DNA of 64,000 bases, taken from contig JADKJB010000013.1 of the NCBI GenBank assembly GCA_016722525.1, positions 1 through 64,000 of the forward strand. The letters run 5' to 3'. The position numbers and the translations under genes were made by a program. The DNA is from Bacteroidota bacterium (lineage in GTDB: Bacteria; Bacteroidota; Bacteroidia; AKYH767-A; OLB10). Below the pieces are notes generated by a model. That model was given only the letters and a program-made list of their open reading frames with translations, was not told where the DNA came from and searched no databases. This document shows, one piece after another, positions 9,403 to 18,473 of this stretch. Position 1 is the stretch's first letter, and each line of letters begins with the position of its first letter.

Positions 9403-10491
9403 CTATTTTTTACTCGCCACCGCCTTCATCTCTTCGATTTTTTCTTTAATCGGTTTAAAGGGTCCATATTTATGTTGCTTCTCATCAAACCCATCGGCAT
9501 ACGGTCCGAAGGGATGGTCGAAAGGTTTTTCCGCAATTTTTGGCCAGTCTTTGGAGATATTTTTTTTAGGCCGTGGTTGTGAATTTACAAAGGCAGCGAT
9601 ATCCCAGGCCTCTTCATCTGAAAGCTGTGAATTTTCATGATTGGTTCCTAAAGGCATATTATACTTTACATACTTAGCGAAATTGGAAATACGATAAAGT
9701 CCAGCACCATCATTATAGCTGCTTGCACCCCATAACGGAGGATAGGTATATGCTGTTTTTTCGGTATTCACTAAACCTGCTCCGTCAGCCTGATGGCAAC
9801 TCATACATTTTTGTGAATAAACAAGTTTGCCTTTTTCGGGATCAGCCGGACGATCCAGTAAGGGAATATCCTTGAATCCTGAACCTTTTGCTTTTTCTCC
9901 CTTTGGTACATCTTTTCCCAGCCAGTTTATATAGGATGCGATCGCATTCATCTCCTTAGAATTTATGGGTAAAGGCTCTCCGTTTAAACTTCGCTCAAAA
10001 CAATCGTTGACCCGTTTATAAATATCTTCAATTTTGCCTGATCGTGCACGATATTTGGGGTAGGTTGCAAAGACAGCTCCATAGTTGTTCCCAAATACTT
10101 TTGTTCCGGCGTCCAAATGACAATTCTGGCAATTCATACCATTAATGGCATTTTTTTTCACTTTGCCATTAGTTCCGAAATATTCGGAAGTATGAGCAAT
10201 TAATTCTTTTCCATAAAGAATTTGTTCTTTTTCCGGATTATTTTCCAGAGTGGCAACATCTGGTGCAATCCAGAAGTCCTCCTTTTTTACTTCCGGAGCA
10301 GTTTGGACGGGAGGTGCTGGCACCAATGTCGATTCGGGGGTTGGTGATTCGGTATTGATAATTTTAGGCTGGATATACAGTAGGTAACCAAACATAACAA
10401 GGATAATCAATGCCATGCCAATTACCAGATTCAGTAATTGTTTAATTACTTTAGTAAGAGCCTGATATTTTTCGTCGTTTGAAGGTTGCAT
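9403..10491 (-). CDS. tsdA: TsdA-like dihaem thiosulfate dehydrogenase, membrane anchored
   Basis: A 362-aa protein. One transmembrane helix at residues ~18-40 is followed by a Pro-rich linker, so the haem domains lie in the periplasm. Haem c motifs: CQNCH (Cys121, Cys124, His125) and CMSCH (Cys229, Cys232, His233). Between them VNDCFERSLNGEPLP (Cys164) matches the TsdA region that supplies an unusual cysteine haem ligand. The block PPLWGASSYNDGAGL and the C-terminal AAFVNSQPRPKK are also TsdA-like. TsdA oxidises two thiosulfates to tetrathionate, or the reverse. It follows the two YeeE genes by 18 bp. A generic cytochrome c is the weaker alternative. Confidence 0.85.
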   Translation of the reverse strand: MQPSNDEKYQALTKVIKQLLNLVIGMALIILVMFGYLLYIQPKIINTESPTPESTLVPAPPVQTAPEVKKEDFWIAPDVATLENNPEKEQILYGKELIAHTSEYFGTNGKVKKNAINGMNCQNCHLDAGTKVFGNNYGAVFATYPKYRARSGKIEDIYKRVNDCFERSLNGEPLPINSKEMNAIASYINWLGKDVPKGEKAKGSGFKDIPLLDRPADPEKGKLVYSQKCMSCHQADGAGLVNTEKTAYTYPPLWGASSYNDGAGLYRISNFAKYVKYNMPLGTNHENSQLSDEEAWDIAAFVNSQPRPKKNISKDWPKIAEKPFDHPFGPYADGFDEKQHKYGPFKPIKEKIEEMKAVASKK

Positions 10492-10509
10492 TCCAATTAA
10501 ATATTATAA

Positions 10510-10926
10510 TTAATGAGGAAGTTTATCTTTGAGGATTCCATACAGGTAGGTCCCGAAAATTGCAAAGAGGAATACAATGATCATTGACATATATCCATAA
10601 CCGATATTAACCACCATGGGGCCGGGGCAAGCTCCGGAGAGGGCCCAGCCTAATCCAAAAATAGTGCCGCCACCGAGGTAGCGAGCTATGGCTTTTTCTT
10701 TTGGATAAAACATAATCGGATTACCGCCTGAATCACGAATCTGATATTTTTTGATCAGTGCAACACCAATTACGCCTAGAGTCACAGCTGTTCCAATTAT
10801 TCCATACATGTGAAAGGACTGAAACCTGAACATTTCCTGAATACGAAACCAGGAAAAGGCCTCCGATTTTGCCATAACAATTCCGAACAGGGTACCAACA
10901 AGAAGAAATTTTATAAGCTTCATCAT
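10510..10926 (-). CDS. YeeE/YedE-family sulfur transport half (small)
   Basis: A 138-aa membrane protein with about four hydrophobic segments and the family motif WALSGACPGP (Cys100). Together with the adjoining 185-aa protein it forms the split two-gene version of YeeE/YedE found in many bacteria, where conserved cysteines pass thiosulfate or sulfane sulfur through the inner membrane. The start codon immediately follows the stop of the upstream half, so they are surely co-translated. It precedes tsdA in the same direction. Confidence 0.88.
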   Translation of the reverse strand: MMKLIKFLLVGTLFGIVMAKSEAFSWFRIQEMFRFQSFHMYGIIGTAVTLGVIGVALIKKYQIRDSGGNPIMFYPKEKAIARYLGGGTIFGLGWALSGACPGPMVVNIGYGYMSMIIVFLFAIFGTYLYGILKDKLPH

Positions 10927-11484
10927 TTATAGAATTAAGGGTAGTAGAAAATGTGTCATAATTAAACCGCCGGCAAAAAAACCAATTACTGCAATTAAGG
11001 AGGGTAGCTGAAGGTCAGATAAACCACTGATCGCATGACCGGATGTGCAACCACCTGCCCACCTGGATCCAAACCCCACCATCAATCCGCCAATAGCTAA
11101 AATCAAAAATCCTTTCAATGTAAATAATGCATCCATACTAAATAACTCTTCCGGTTGAACTGAAACTGGCGCACTAATACCCATGGCAGTTAAATCCTGG
11201 ATAGTATTTTCTGAAATCAAAACAGGTTCACCTGTGGATAAATACTGTTTGGCAATAAATCCTCCAAAGATTGCACCTACCAGAAATACCAGATTCCAGA
11301 TTTGTGTTTTCCAGTTAAAATCAAAGAACTTTACCATTTTTCCGCCTCCTGCAGCAGCGCAAATTGTTCGCAGATTGGATGAAAAACCAAATGATTTTCC
11401 AAAGTATATTAATACGAACATGATGCCCGCGATAAGTGTCCCGGAAATATACCAGGACCAGGGTTGTTTAATAATTTCAAGCAT
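10927..11484 (-). CDS. YeeE/YedE-family sulfur transport half (large)
   Basis: A 185-aa membrane protein of about five hydrophobic segments. The conserved GSRWAGGCTSGHAISG (Cys146) is the YeeE signature; another cysteine sits in the first half (RTICAAAGG, Cys42). It is partner to the following 138-aa protein and lies 3 bp after the universal stress gene. Expected role: inward transport of thiosulfate or a related sulfur species to the cytoplasmic rhodaneses and dioxygenases. Confidence 0.9.
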   Translation of the reverse strand: MLEIIKQPWSWYISGTLIAGIMFVLIYFGKSFGFSSNLRTICAAAGGGKMVKFFDFNWKTQIWNLVFLVGAIFGGFIAKQYLSTGEPVLISENTIQDLTAMGISAPVSVQPEELFSMDALFTLKGFLILAIGGLMVGFGSRWAGGCTSGHAISGLSDLQLPSLIAVIGFFAGGLIMTHFLLPLIL

Positions 11485-11487
11485 AGG

Positions 11488-12345
11488 TTATTGGGCGAGG
11501 TGAAACGAAATAATGGGTTTGAATAAATGATTGATTAATTTTTCAGTGGCGCTGGGGTGCAGGATAGTATCAATTCCTTTTCTTCCTCGCGTACCAATAC
11601 AAATGATGTCCATTTCATGCATTTGATTGAAATGAATGACTCCGTTCTCCACATCGCTATCAGTAAGTAGATGTTTTTCATATCTGGAGATATGGTTTAT
11701 TTCTGCAAATGCATCCATTTGAGCCAGTAACCAGATGTTTTCTGTTTCAGTGGTAACAATTTGTAACAAGTGAACTTTCGGATCAAAGGCACGAATCAAA
11801 GTTTGCATCAATTGTAAATTTTCATTTACAGGTTTACTGAAATCGTGCACGAGTAAGATGTTTTCAATGGAAAGATCAGAGCGATCACACATCATGGAAA
11901 GTAATGGAATTTCTGATTGCCGGGCAATTATCTGAGCTTCACTACCGGAGATTTTTTCTTTTAGGCCCCATGCGCCTTTGGTTCCCATTACAATCAGATC
12001 AAATTTATTGTTAGATGCAAAAAATGTAATGGCAGAAGTAATTTTACCAAACACCAAATGGGTGTTGATAGCATTTCCATATACATTTTTAAGATTGCTT
12101 AATTTTCTATCTGCAATATCTTTTTTTGATTTTACAAAATTCACATCAATCTCGCCACAGGTTTCAATAACGCCGGTATCACTCAGGGTTACTGTATCCG
12201 GGACATCAAGTACATGAAGAAAATGAATCTCCATAGCAATTTTTTCTTCCAGCCTTTTTACCAACAAATATGCGTACTCCGCTTGTACTGTAAAGTCTGT
12301 AGGAATTAATACTTTTAACTTTTCCATATAAATATTATTTTTCAA
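11488..12345 (-). CDS. Tandem-domain universal stress protein (UspA family)
   Basis: A 285-aa protein with two UspA domains: the first starts at MEKLKVLIPTDFT, the second at IENILLVHDFSKP. The ATP-binding type glycine motifs are GTKGAWGLKEKISGS in domain 1 and GTRGRKGIDTIL in domain 2. The start may be Met7 (MEKLK) instead of Met1. It appears to open the operon of yeeE halves, tsdA, dsrE-like, porin, soxB and MFS-rhodanese, since intergenic gaps after it are small (3, 0, 18, 118, 37, 97 bp, then an overlap). Tandem Usp proteins often accompany stress or redox operons in Bacteroidetes; exact role unknown. Confidence 0.9.
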   Translation of the reverse strand: MKNNIYMEKLKVLIPTDFTVQAEYAYLLVKRLEEKIAMEIHFLHVLDVPDTVTLSDTGVIETCGEIDVNFVKSKKDIADRKLSNLKNVYGNAINTHLVFGKITSAITFFASNNKFDLIVMGTKGAWGLKEKISGSEAQIIARQSEIPLLSMMCDRSDLSIENILLVHDFSKPVNENLQLMQTLIRAFDPKVHLLQIVTTETENIWLLAQMDAFAEINHISRYEKHLLTDSDVENGVIHFNQMHEMDIICIGTRGRKGIDTILHPSATEKLINHLFKPIISFHLAQ

Positions 12346-12428
12346 GCATTTATTTTAGTTTCATAACTAATGAATTCAAATTCTGAAATAACTATGAAAT
12401 TATCAAATTACGCATTGGTTTGAAATCA

Positions 12429-13232
12429 TTATTTTAACAAGGTTTCTTTAATGATGATATAAATTCCCATCACCAGAATAAACCATCCGAATATGGGTTT
12501 CAACTTTTCATTGGAAACTTTTTTCGAATACATGCTTCCAACCAGAATTCCAACTATTGCAATTGCGGAGAATATTAATAAGAAATTCCAGTCAATGATT
12601 TCATCACCTTTTAGATCCCCCGTGAAGCCAATTAGTGATTTGGATGCAATAATTATTAATGAAGTTCCAACCGCTTGCTTCATAGGTAGTTTTGCCAGCA
12701 GCACCAAGGCAGGAATAATTAAAAAGCCCCCTCCGGCACCCACCAGTCCGGTAACAGCTCCTACCACAATACCTTCTGCTATAATCAACGGGTAATTATA
12801 TTTTATTTCTCCTGTTGGTTCTGCTTTTGACTTTTGTTTCTTAATCATCGAATAGGATGCAAGAAGCATGATTATGGCGAACAGTAATAATAATCCTATT
12901 GGTTTTGTAATTTCAAGTCCGGCAATTGTAAAAAGTGTAGCAGGTATTGCAGGAACTAAATAAGCTCTTGTCAGGAAAACGCTGATGATGGACGGTATCC
13001 CAAAAACCAATGCTGTTTTCCAATGAATATTCCCCATTTTCATGTGACTGAAGGAACCGATCAAACTGGTCAATCCAACTATAAACAAGGAATAAGCCGT
13101 TGCCAGCACTGCATCCACCGAAAACAGGTAAACCAGGATAGGAACTGTTAAAATGGAACCACCACCACCTATTAATCCCAGCGAAAGGCCCATTATGACT
13201 GCCCCGATGTACCCTATGATTTCTAATTGCAT
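12429..13232 (-). CDS. TauE/SafE-family sulfite exporter-like permease
   Basis: A 267-aa protein with about eight hydrophobic helices. The duplicated family motif is visible: GLSLGLIGGGGSILTVPIL near the N-terminus and GAVTGLVGAGGGFLIIPAL in the middle. TauE/SafE permeases export sulfite, sulfoacetate or related anions through the inner membrane. Next to persulfide dioxygenases, which make sulfite, removal of toxic sulfite is the natural reading. It has its own operator and promoter at 13271-13315. Confidence 0.9.
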   Translation of the reverse strand: MQLEIIGYIGAVIMGLSLGLIGGGGSILTVPILVYLFSVDAVLATAYSLFIVGLTSLIGSFSHMKMGNIHWKTALVFGIPSIISVFLTRAYLVPAIPATLFTIAGLEITKPIGLLLLFAIIMLLASYSMIKKQKSKAEPTGEIKYNYPLIIAEGIVVGAVTGLVGAGGGFLIIPALVLLAKLPMKQAVGTSLIIIASKSLIGFTGDLKGDEIIDWNFLLIFSAIAIVGILVGSMYSKKVSNEKLKPIFGWFILVMGIYIIIKETLLK

Positions 13233-13270
13233 ATTTTTTAATTACTGTTATTTATCATGTACTTACCCTG

Positions 13271-13315
13271 CAAAATTCGTTATAAAAAGGCCTAAGATCT
13301 GCAACTTTTGTTACA
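13271..13315 (-). promoter_or_regulatory. CRP/FNR-like operator plus -7 box for TauE-like gene
   Basis: The operator at 13300-13315 (minus strand TGTAACAAAAGTTGCA) is 29.5 bp, centre to near edge, from GAATTTTG at 13271-13278, which differs from TAnnTTTG at one base. It lies 39-83 bp upstream of the ATG at 13232. Confidence 0.68.
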
Positions 13316-13539
13316 TAAGTACAAAAAGAGAAAAAGTCATTGAAAAAAATCATTGAGTAGGCCACTAAAGAGTCATTTAACGGGTCTTTGAAAAAGGTGA
13401 AAACGGTTAAATGGCCCTTTCTACACACCACTTTACCATTACGTTTTATATGAAGCGTTCGCTCGGTTCTTTGCAATTTTCAATGGCTCAAAGTCAAATG
13501 ACCTATGACCAATGACATTTTCTTACCCATTAAACCTCC
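13316..13539. other. Intergenic region between SQR and TauE-like gene
   Basis: No gene is supported. It holds the upstream flank of the TauE operator and a short ATGACC-type degenerate repeat near 13495-13520 behind the SQR stop. A 73-codon open frame at 13255-13476 overlaps the promoter and has no recognisable features. Confidence 0.6.
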
Positions 13540-14741
13540 TCACCCCTGCATTTTACCTCTCAAAATAGCTCCCCAATACATTCTGGGAAGCACTTCTCTC
13601 TTTAATTGATACATGCTCCATCTTTCCTTACTTTGATCGAACGGAAAAGTTTCCATGGGTTTATTATTGTAATCAAATTCTGCCAGAACCAATTTGCCAT
13701 AACCGGTTATGAGAGGACAAGATGTATATCCCATATAGCTGGCAGTCATGGGTTTGTTGTGCAGTAAGGCTATCAGGTTTTCGGCTACAGTTGGTGTTTG
13801 TTTGCGAATAGCAGCTCCGGTTTTTGAGGTGGGTAATCCGGAAGCATCTCCCAATGAAAATATGTTTGGGTATTTTATGTGTTGCAAGGTATGTTTATTT
13901 ACATCCACCCAGCCTGCAGCATTTGCCAAAGGACTGTTTTTAATGAAATCAGGTGCGCTTTGTGGAGGAGTAACATGCATAAAATCATAATCGACCCAGG
14001 TAACTTCACCTTTATTAGATTCGCCGAATCCAACAAATTTTGCTTTCTTATTTGTGGAATCAATCTCTTCAAGTCTCACAAAAAAATTCAATTTTATATT
14101 GCCCCGTTTTACTACTTTCATTAGTGTTTTTTCATATTTGTCTACAGCAAAGAGTTTAGTTCCACCACTCCAGTATTGAATGTTTGCTTTATCCAATATG
14201 CCATGCTTGCGGAAATAATCTGCAGCCATGTACATTATTTTATGGGGAGCACCTCCGCATTTCACCGGGGTGTCAGGGTTGTGAAAAATGGCATTTCCTC
14301 CTTTGAAGTTTTTAATACATTCAAAAGTGTAAGGAGCTGTTTTGAAACTATAATTGGAGCAGACACCGTTTTTTCCTAAGGACTCAGACAAGCCTTTTAT
14401 TGCATTCCAGTTTAACTGAATGCCCGGACAAACTACAAGGTAGTCATAAGAATATTTTTGGCCCTCTTTGGTAATTATTGCATTATTTTCAGGTTCAAAT
14501 TTATCGGCATGTTCTTTTATCCAGGTTGCCTTTTTAGGGATGTAATCACCTTCGCTACGTTCGGTTTTCTTTATATCAAAAACCCCACCGCCAACCAAAG
14601 TCCAAGCCGGCTGATAGTAATGTTTTTCACTGGGCTCAATGATTCCAATTTTTAAATTTGGATCCTTGATAAGCAGGAGGGAGGCTAATGAGAGTCCGGC
14701 GTTTCCGCCCCGATAACAATTACCTGATAGTGGTTTTTCAT
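13540..14741 (-). CDS. sqr: Sulfide:quinone oxidoreductase, one frameshift
   Basis: The start is taken at ATG 14741 (MKNHYQVIVIG). A missing base in the C4 run 14708-14711 breaks the FAD-binding GGGNAGLSLA loop; restored, the protein is 400 aa. The N-terminal dinucleotide fold is followed by EPSEKHYYQPAWTLVGGG, typical of SQR. Cysteines in GVCSNYS and SCPLITG sit where the redox pair of SQR is expected, and SLGDASGLPTSKTGAAIRKQ is the conserved C-terminal FAD block. SQR oxidises sulfide at the membrane face, passes electrons to quinone and makes persulfide or polysulfide, the substrate of the dioxygenases in this island. The longer open frame upstream of 14741 is not needed. Operator and promoter at 14776-14820. 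Confidence 0.92.
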
Positions 14742-14775
14742 GGCTTTGCTTAATTTGATATAGTAAAATGTTAAG

Positions 14776-14820
14776 CAAGTTTACCACAGATTTATACCGG
14801 ATTTGGTAACAAAAGTCACA
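14776..14820 (-). promoter_or_regulatory. CRP/FNR-like operator plus -7 box for sqr
   Basis: The operator at 14805-14820 reads GGTAACAAAAGTCACA on the plus strand. TAAACTTG at 14776-14783 on the minus strand differs from TAnnTTTG at one base. Spacing is again 29.5 bp from centre to near edge; the ATG is at 14741. Confidence 0.68.
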
Positions 14821-14956
14821 TTTGGTGAGAAAGTTTATTATTTTAAAGGAGAAATTATCCTTTGATTGGAAAGCGGCAGTAGCGGTATGCAGGTGGGTGG
14901 GTGGCTCCGAAAAAATAAAATTGTCCTTTATTTGTAGAAGCAACAGCGACAGCTGT

Positions 14957-15008
14957 CCTCAATGACCATCATATCACCGAATCAACAATTGAATTAACCA
15001 CCGAATTA
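14957..15008. repeat. Degenerate ACCGAATCAACAATTGAATT repeat at folC stop
   Basis: The words ACCGAATCAACAATTGAATTAACCACCGAATT resemble, in pieces, the 50-bp tandem repeat at 23476-23622. The copy runs into the folC stop codon at 15006-15008, so it abuts coding sequence. Confidence 0.55.
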
Positions 15009-16298
15009 CACTACCTCTGCAACCACAAAAGTGCTTCCACCAATAAAAATCAAATCATCTTTGCCGGCATTCATTTTGGCATTTTCAAAAGCATCTTTTA
15101 CGGATGCATAACTTTTACCGTTCAATCCTTTTTTAATTGCTTTTTTTCAGCAGATTGGAATCCATCCCACGAGGTATGTCAGCTTTGCAAAAATAGTAGG
15201 TTGCTTTCTTGGGTAAAAGTGCCAGCATTTTGGATACATCTTTATCGTTTACCACCCCAATCACCATATGTAATTTTTGAAAGTGGTTTTGGCTATTTGT
15301 GCAACAATTTCATGTATGCCATCGGTGTTATGTCCTGCATCACAGATTATAGAAGGATTTTTGCCTAGTAGCTGCCAGCGACCGGCAAGTCCGGTACTCT
15401 TCCGAACCGAAGCCAGGCCTTTGCGAATGTTTTTCCGGTTTAACTCAAATCCCTTTTCCTGCAAAAGCTCTGCTGTCTGAAGTACCGTGCAGATGTTCCG
15501 TGATTGATACATTCCGCCCAAATCCAGATTTAAATCTTTCAGATAAGGTTGCTTGTTTTTTGTTATATCCATCACTAACCCATCTGCATTTGGATTCGTT
15601 TCATTATGAATATGAGCATGAAAAACTTTGTCGGCAAAATAGATTTTTGATTTTGCTTTTTTTACCGCCTGCCTGAAAATTGGAGCCGATTCAGAATGCG
15701 TTGCACCTATTACAACCGGTACCTCTTTTTTTATTATGCCTGCTTTTTCTCTTGCAATTTTTTGAAGTGTATCACCCAAAAGATTCATGTGATCCCATTG
15801 AATATTTGTAATTACCGAAACTAACGGAGTAACCACATTGGTAGAATCAAGTCTGCCGCCCAATCCGGTTTCAATAACAGCTATGTCTACATCCTTACGG
15901 CTGAAATAGTCAAAAGCAAGTCCAACTGTCCATTCAAAAAACGAAGGTTGAATTACATCAAATTCTTTCTTGTACTTTTTTACAAATTTCACCACCTCTG
16001 TTTTTTCAATCATTTTTCCGTTAATACGGATTCGTTCCCTGAAATCACGAAGATGGGGTGATGTATACAATCCGGTTTTGTATCCGCTTTGCTGTAGAAT
16101 AGAAGCCAGCATATGTGAAGTGGATCCTTTTCCATTGGTGCCTGCAATATGAACACATCTGAAGTCTTCTTCAGGGTGATCAAGCAACTTCATGATGGAA
16201 ATGGTATTGTCGAGATTTGCTTTATAAGCCGCTGCTCCTACCCGGTGATACATTGGGAGCTGTTCAAAAAGATATTCAATCGTAGAATCGTAGTTCAT
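15006..16298 (-). CDS. folC: Folylpolyglutamate/dihydrofolate synthase, two frameshifts
   Basis: Start at ATG 16298. Motifs: GTNGKGSTSHMLASIL (P-loop), TSPHLRDFRERIRING, ETGLGGRLDSTNVV, and CDAGHNTDGI before the C-terminal ligase domain. One missing base in the T5 run 15274-15278 and one extra base in the T7 run 15141-15147 break the end. Corrected, it continues HMVIGVVNDKDVSKML to a TAA at 15006: 430 aa, normal for FolC. The enzyme adds glutamate to folates and, in bacteria, also makes dihydrofolate. It overlaps the tonB-like gene by 4 bp, so it is the last gene of the exbB-exbD-tonB operon. Confidence 0.9.
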
Positions 16299-17128
16299 TC
16301 AAATTTAAATACAAAGGTGATGGTCCCCTTTTGTTCTTCAACACCGGAAGGGCTCTTGCTGAATTTGGCTTCCTTTGCCGATTGTTTTGCTTTACTTACC
16401 AATACACTGGATGATGTAGTTGAGCCACGTGCAGGGCCATTCACAGAAGTAACATTACCATCTTTATCCACTATAACTTCAATCACCACTTTCCCTGTTT
16501 CCTGCGACTGATCCGAAAGCTGAGGTTTGCGTGTCATACTTCTTCCTGAAAGATCAAAGGAAACTCCTGAATCACCTTTCCCGCTTCCTGTATGGCTTTT
16601 GGAATCGGGAGAACCATCGGGACTACCCTGATCGCCGGGTTTTCCAGTTTCTCCTTCGTTACCGGGATTGCCTTTTCCTTGATTATTTTTCTTTCCCGGG
16701 TACAAAGCCTTTTGATCCGGTTTGGGCTCTTCAGGCTGCTTGGGTTGCTCAATAGGCTTAGGCTTTGGTTTTGGGGCTTCAACCGGTTTAGGCTTAGGTT
16801 TATCTTTTACAATCTTAGGCGCATCTTCCACATCCTGGGTCATTTCGGGTTGTGGTTTTGAAGGAACAGGATCGCTTACTTCCGGTTCTTTCAATTCTTC
16901 GGCATTTGATTCCGTTGGTGAATTAGCATTCGATAACTGCGTAGGCTGAACATCACCCATTCCCTGATCAGAATTTCCAAAATTGATTAGTATACCCTCT
17001 TCTTCCAGAGGAGGAACAGGTGCCATCAACTGTACCCAAATTAAAATAAGCAAAATAGCCCCATGAAAAAAGAGCGTTCCGGTTAGTCCGGCGCGTTTAG
17101 ATTTTTTTTGTTCTTCAGCCGTTGCCAT
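16295..17128 (-). CDS. TonB-like energy transducer
   Basis: A 277-aa protein. One N-terminal membrane anchor at residues ~14-36, then a long periplasmic linker rich in Pro, Lys and Glu (KPKPKPVEAPKPKPKPIE), a Gly/Asp-rich stretch, and a C-terminal domain with VVIEVIVDKDGNVTSVNG, the TonB/TolA type beta strand. It follows exbD with a 1-bp overlap, so it transmits proton-motive force from the ExbBD motor to outer-membrane receptors. TolA-like naming is possible; the family is clear. Confidence 0.85.
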   Translation of the reverse strand: MATAEEQKKSKRAGLTGTLFFHGAILLILIWVQLMAPVPPLEEEGILINFGNSDQGMGDVQPTQLSNANSPTESNAEELKEPEVSDPVPSKPQPEMTQDVEDAPKIVKDKPKPKPVEAPKPKPKPIEQPKQPEEPKPDQKALYPGKKNNQGKGNPGNEGETGKPGDQGSPDGSPDSKSHTGSGKGDSGVSFDLSGRSMTRKPQLSDQSQETGKVVIEVIVDKDGNVTSVNGPARGSTTSSSVLVSKAKQSAKEAKFSKSPSGVEEQKGTITFVFKFE

Positions 17129-17532
17129 TACTTTTCGGGATTGGTAGCCAGAACCATCTTCACTTTTAACCTATTTACAATATCCATTACTTTCACCACT
17201 TGCTCTACGGGAACCGATTGAGCTGCGTGTAAAACAACCACAGGATCATTCTTTCCTGTAATAAAACTAGTAATAGAACCTTCCAGTTGATCAAATACAA
17301 TGGGCTTGCCATCCAAAAAATATTCAAGATTCTCGTTGATGCCAACAGATACGGTCAAATTTTCGGTGGGCTTGGCAGTATTGCTGTTTGGTAAAAGCAA
17401 TTTAAGTGTGTTCACATTTGGTACCACCAGTGTGGTGATGAGCATGAAAAAAATTAATAACAGGAAGACCAGATCTGTCATTGACGACATTTCAAATTTT
17501 GCCGAAACTTTATTCCTTGATCTGATTGCCAT
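17128..17532 (-). CDS. exbD: Biopolymer transport protein ExbD/TolR
   Basis: A 134-aa protein with an N-terminal basic stretch, one transmembrane helix (MTDLVFLLLIFFMLITTLV) carrying the conserved Asp, and a periplasmic domain. Length and layout match ExbD/TolR. It forms the inner-membrane motor with ExbB and hands off to the TonB-like protein; the genes overlap by one base. Confidence 0.93.
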   Translation of the reverse strand: MAIRSRNKVSAKFEMSSMTDLVFLLLIFFMLITTLVVPNVNTLKLLLPNSNTAKPTENLTVSVGINENLEYFLDGKPIVFDQLEGSITSFITGKNDPVVVLHAAQSVPVEQVVKVMDIVNRLKVKMVLATNPEK

Positions 17533-17592
17533 TTTTAATGTGAAGAAACTTGTTTAGTAATGTTAATTTGCAATAGTACTTCCAGGGTTGAA

Positions 17593-18291
17593 TTATCTTG
17601 CCGGTTCTTGAAGAAGATCCATGAATTCGATAGAAGTAGTTTCCATTTTAAAGACTACCTGCTCTACCATCGCTGCAAGTAGATTGTATGCCACTAAGGC
17701 AAAAATCCCAACAATTAATCCGGCAACAGTTGTAACCATAGCTTCATACATGCCACCAGAAAGCAGACTGATATCAATTGTTTTGCCTGCTTTCGACATG
17801 TTATAAAACGCTTTGATCATACCGGTTACTGTTCCCAGGAAACCTAACATAGGTGCAGCACCTGCAACAGTGGCGAGAAGCGATAGTCCTTTTTCCATCT
17901 TCACCACTTCAATATTTCCTACATTTTCAATTGCTTTTTCGATGTCGCCCAATGGTTTTCCTACTCGGGAAACACCTTTTTCCACCATTCTTGCTATCGG
18001 GCTGTCGGTATTTTTGCACAACGAACGGGCAGCATCTATGTTTCCATTGCTGATGAAGTCACGTATGTTATTCATGAAATTTGGATCGCTTTTAGACGAT
18101 TTTTTGATTGCAAAATAGCGTTCAAAAATGATATAAACGGCTATAACTGAACAAAGTGCTATTGGAACCATGATAGGCCCGCCTTTTAAGGTGAGATCCC
18201 AAAGTGAAAGAGTTTCTTCTGTTGGAAGTGCAGCAGCAGCAGCAGCAACCGTGTCGGTAGCCGCTGTAGTAATTTGAAGTATCAGACCCAT
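17593..18291 (-). CDS. exbB: MotA/TolQ/ExbB proton channel protein
   Basis: A 232-aa protein with three hydrophobic helices (residues ~38-58, ~140-160, ~185-210). The conserved region GLSLLATVAGAAPMLGFLGTVTGMI is the ExbB/TolQ signature. It is first in the exbB-exbD-tonB-folC operon; upstream lies the 109-bp repeat array. Confidence 0.93.
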   Translation of the reverse strand: MGLILQITTAATDTVAAAAAALPTEETLSLWDLTLKGGPIMVPIALCSVIAVYIIFERYFAIKKSSKSDPNFMNNIRDFISNGNIDAARSLCKNTDSPIARMVEKGVSRVGKPLGDIEKAIENVGNIEVVKMEKGLSLLATVAGAAPMLGFLGTVTGMIKAFYNMSKAGKTIDISLLSGGMYEAMVTTVAGLIVGIFALVAYNLLAAMVEQVVFKMETTSIEFMDLLQEPAR

Positions 18292-18473
18292 TAGTGTTTA
18301 ATTCGGGATTAAATTATTAAAGGGTAAAATTACTTGTATGGTGCCGATATTAGGTGAAATGAATGTAGGTATTGTTAACACATTGGTGTTAATATGTGTT
18401 GAACGAAACGAAAGCTATTTTATTACCTTTTTAATAATAAAGCCTTTTATTCCTTATTTGCCTGGCCAAAAAA

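Noticed and set aside
13255..13476. 73-codon minus-strand open frame
   Set aside because: It overlaps the operator and promoter of the TauE-like gene, has no recognisable motif or signal and is of chance length for this base composition.
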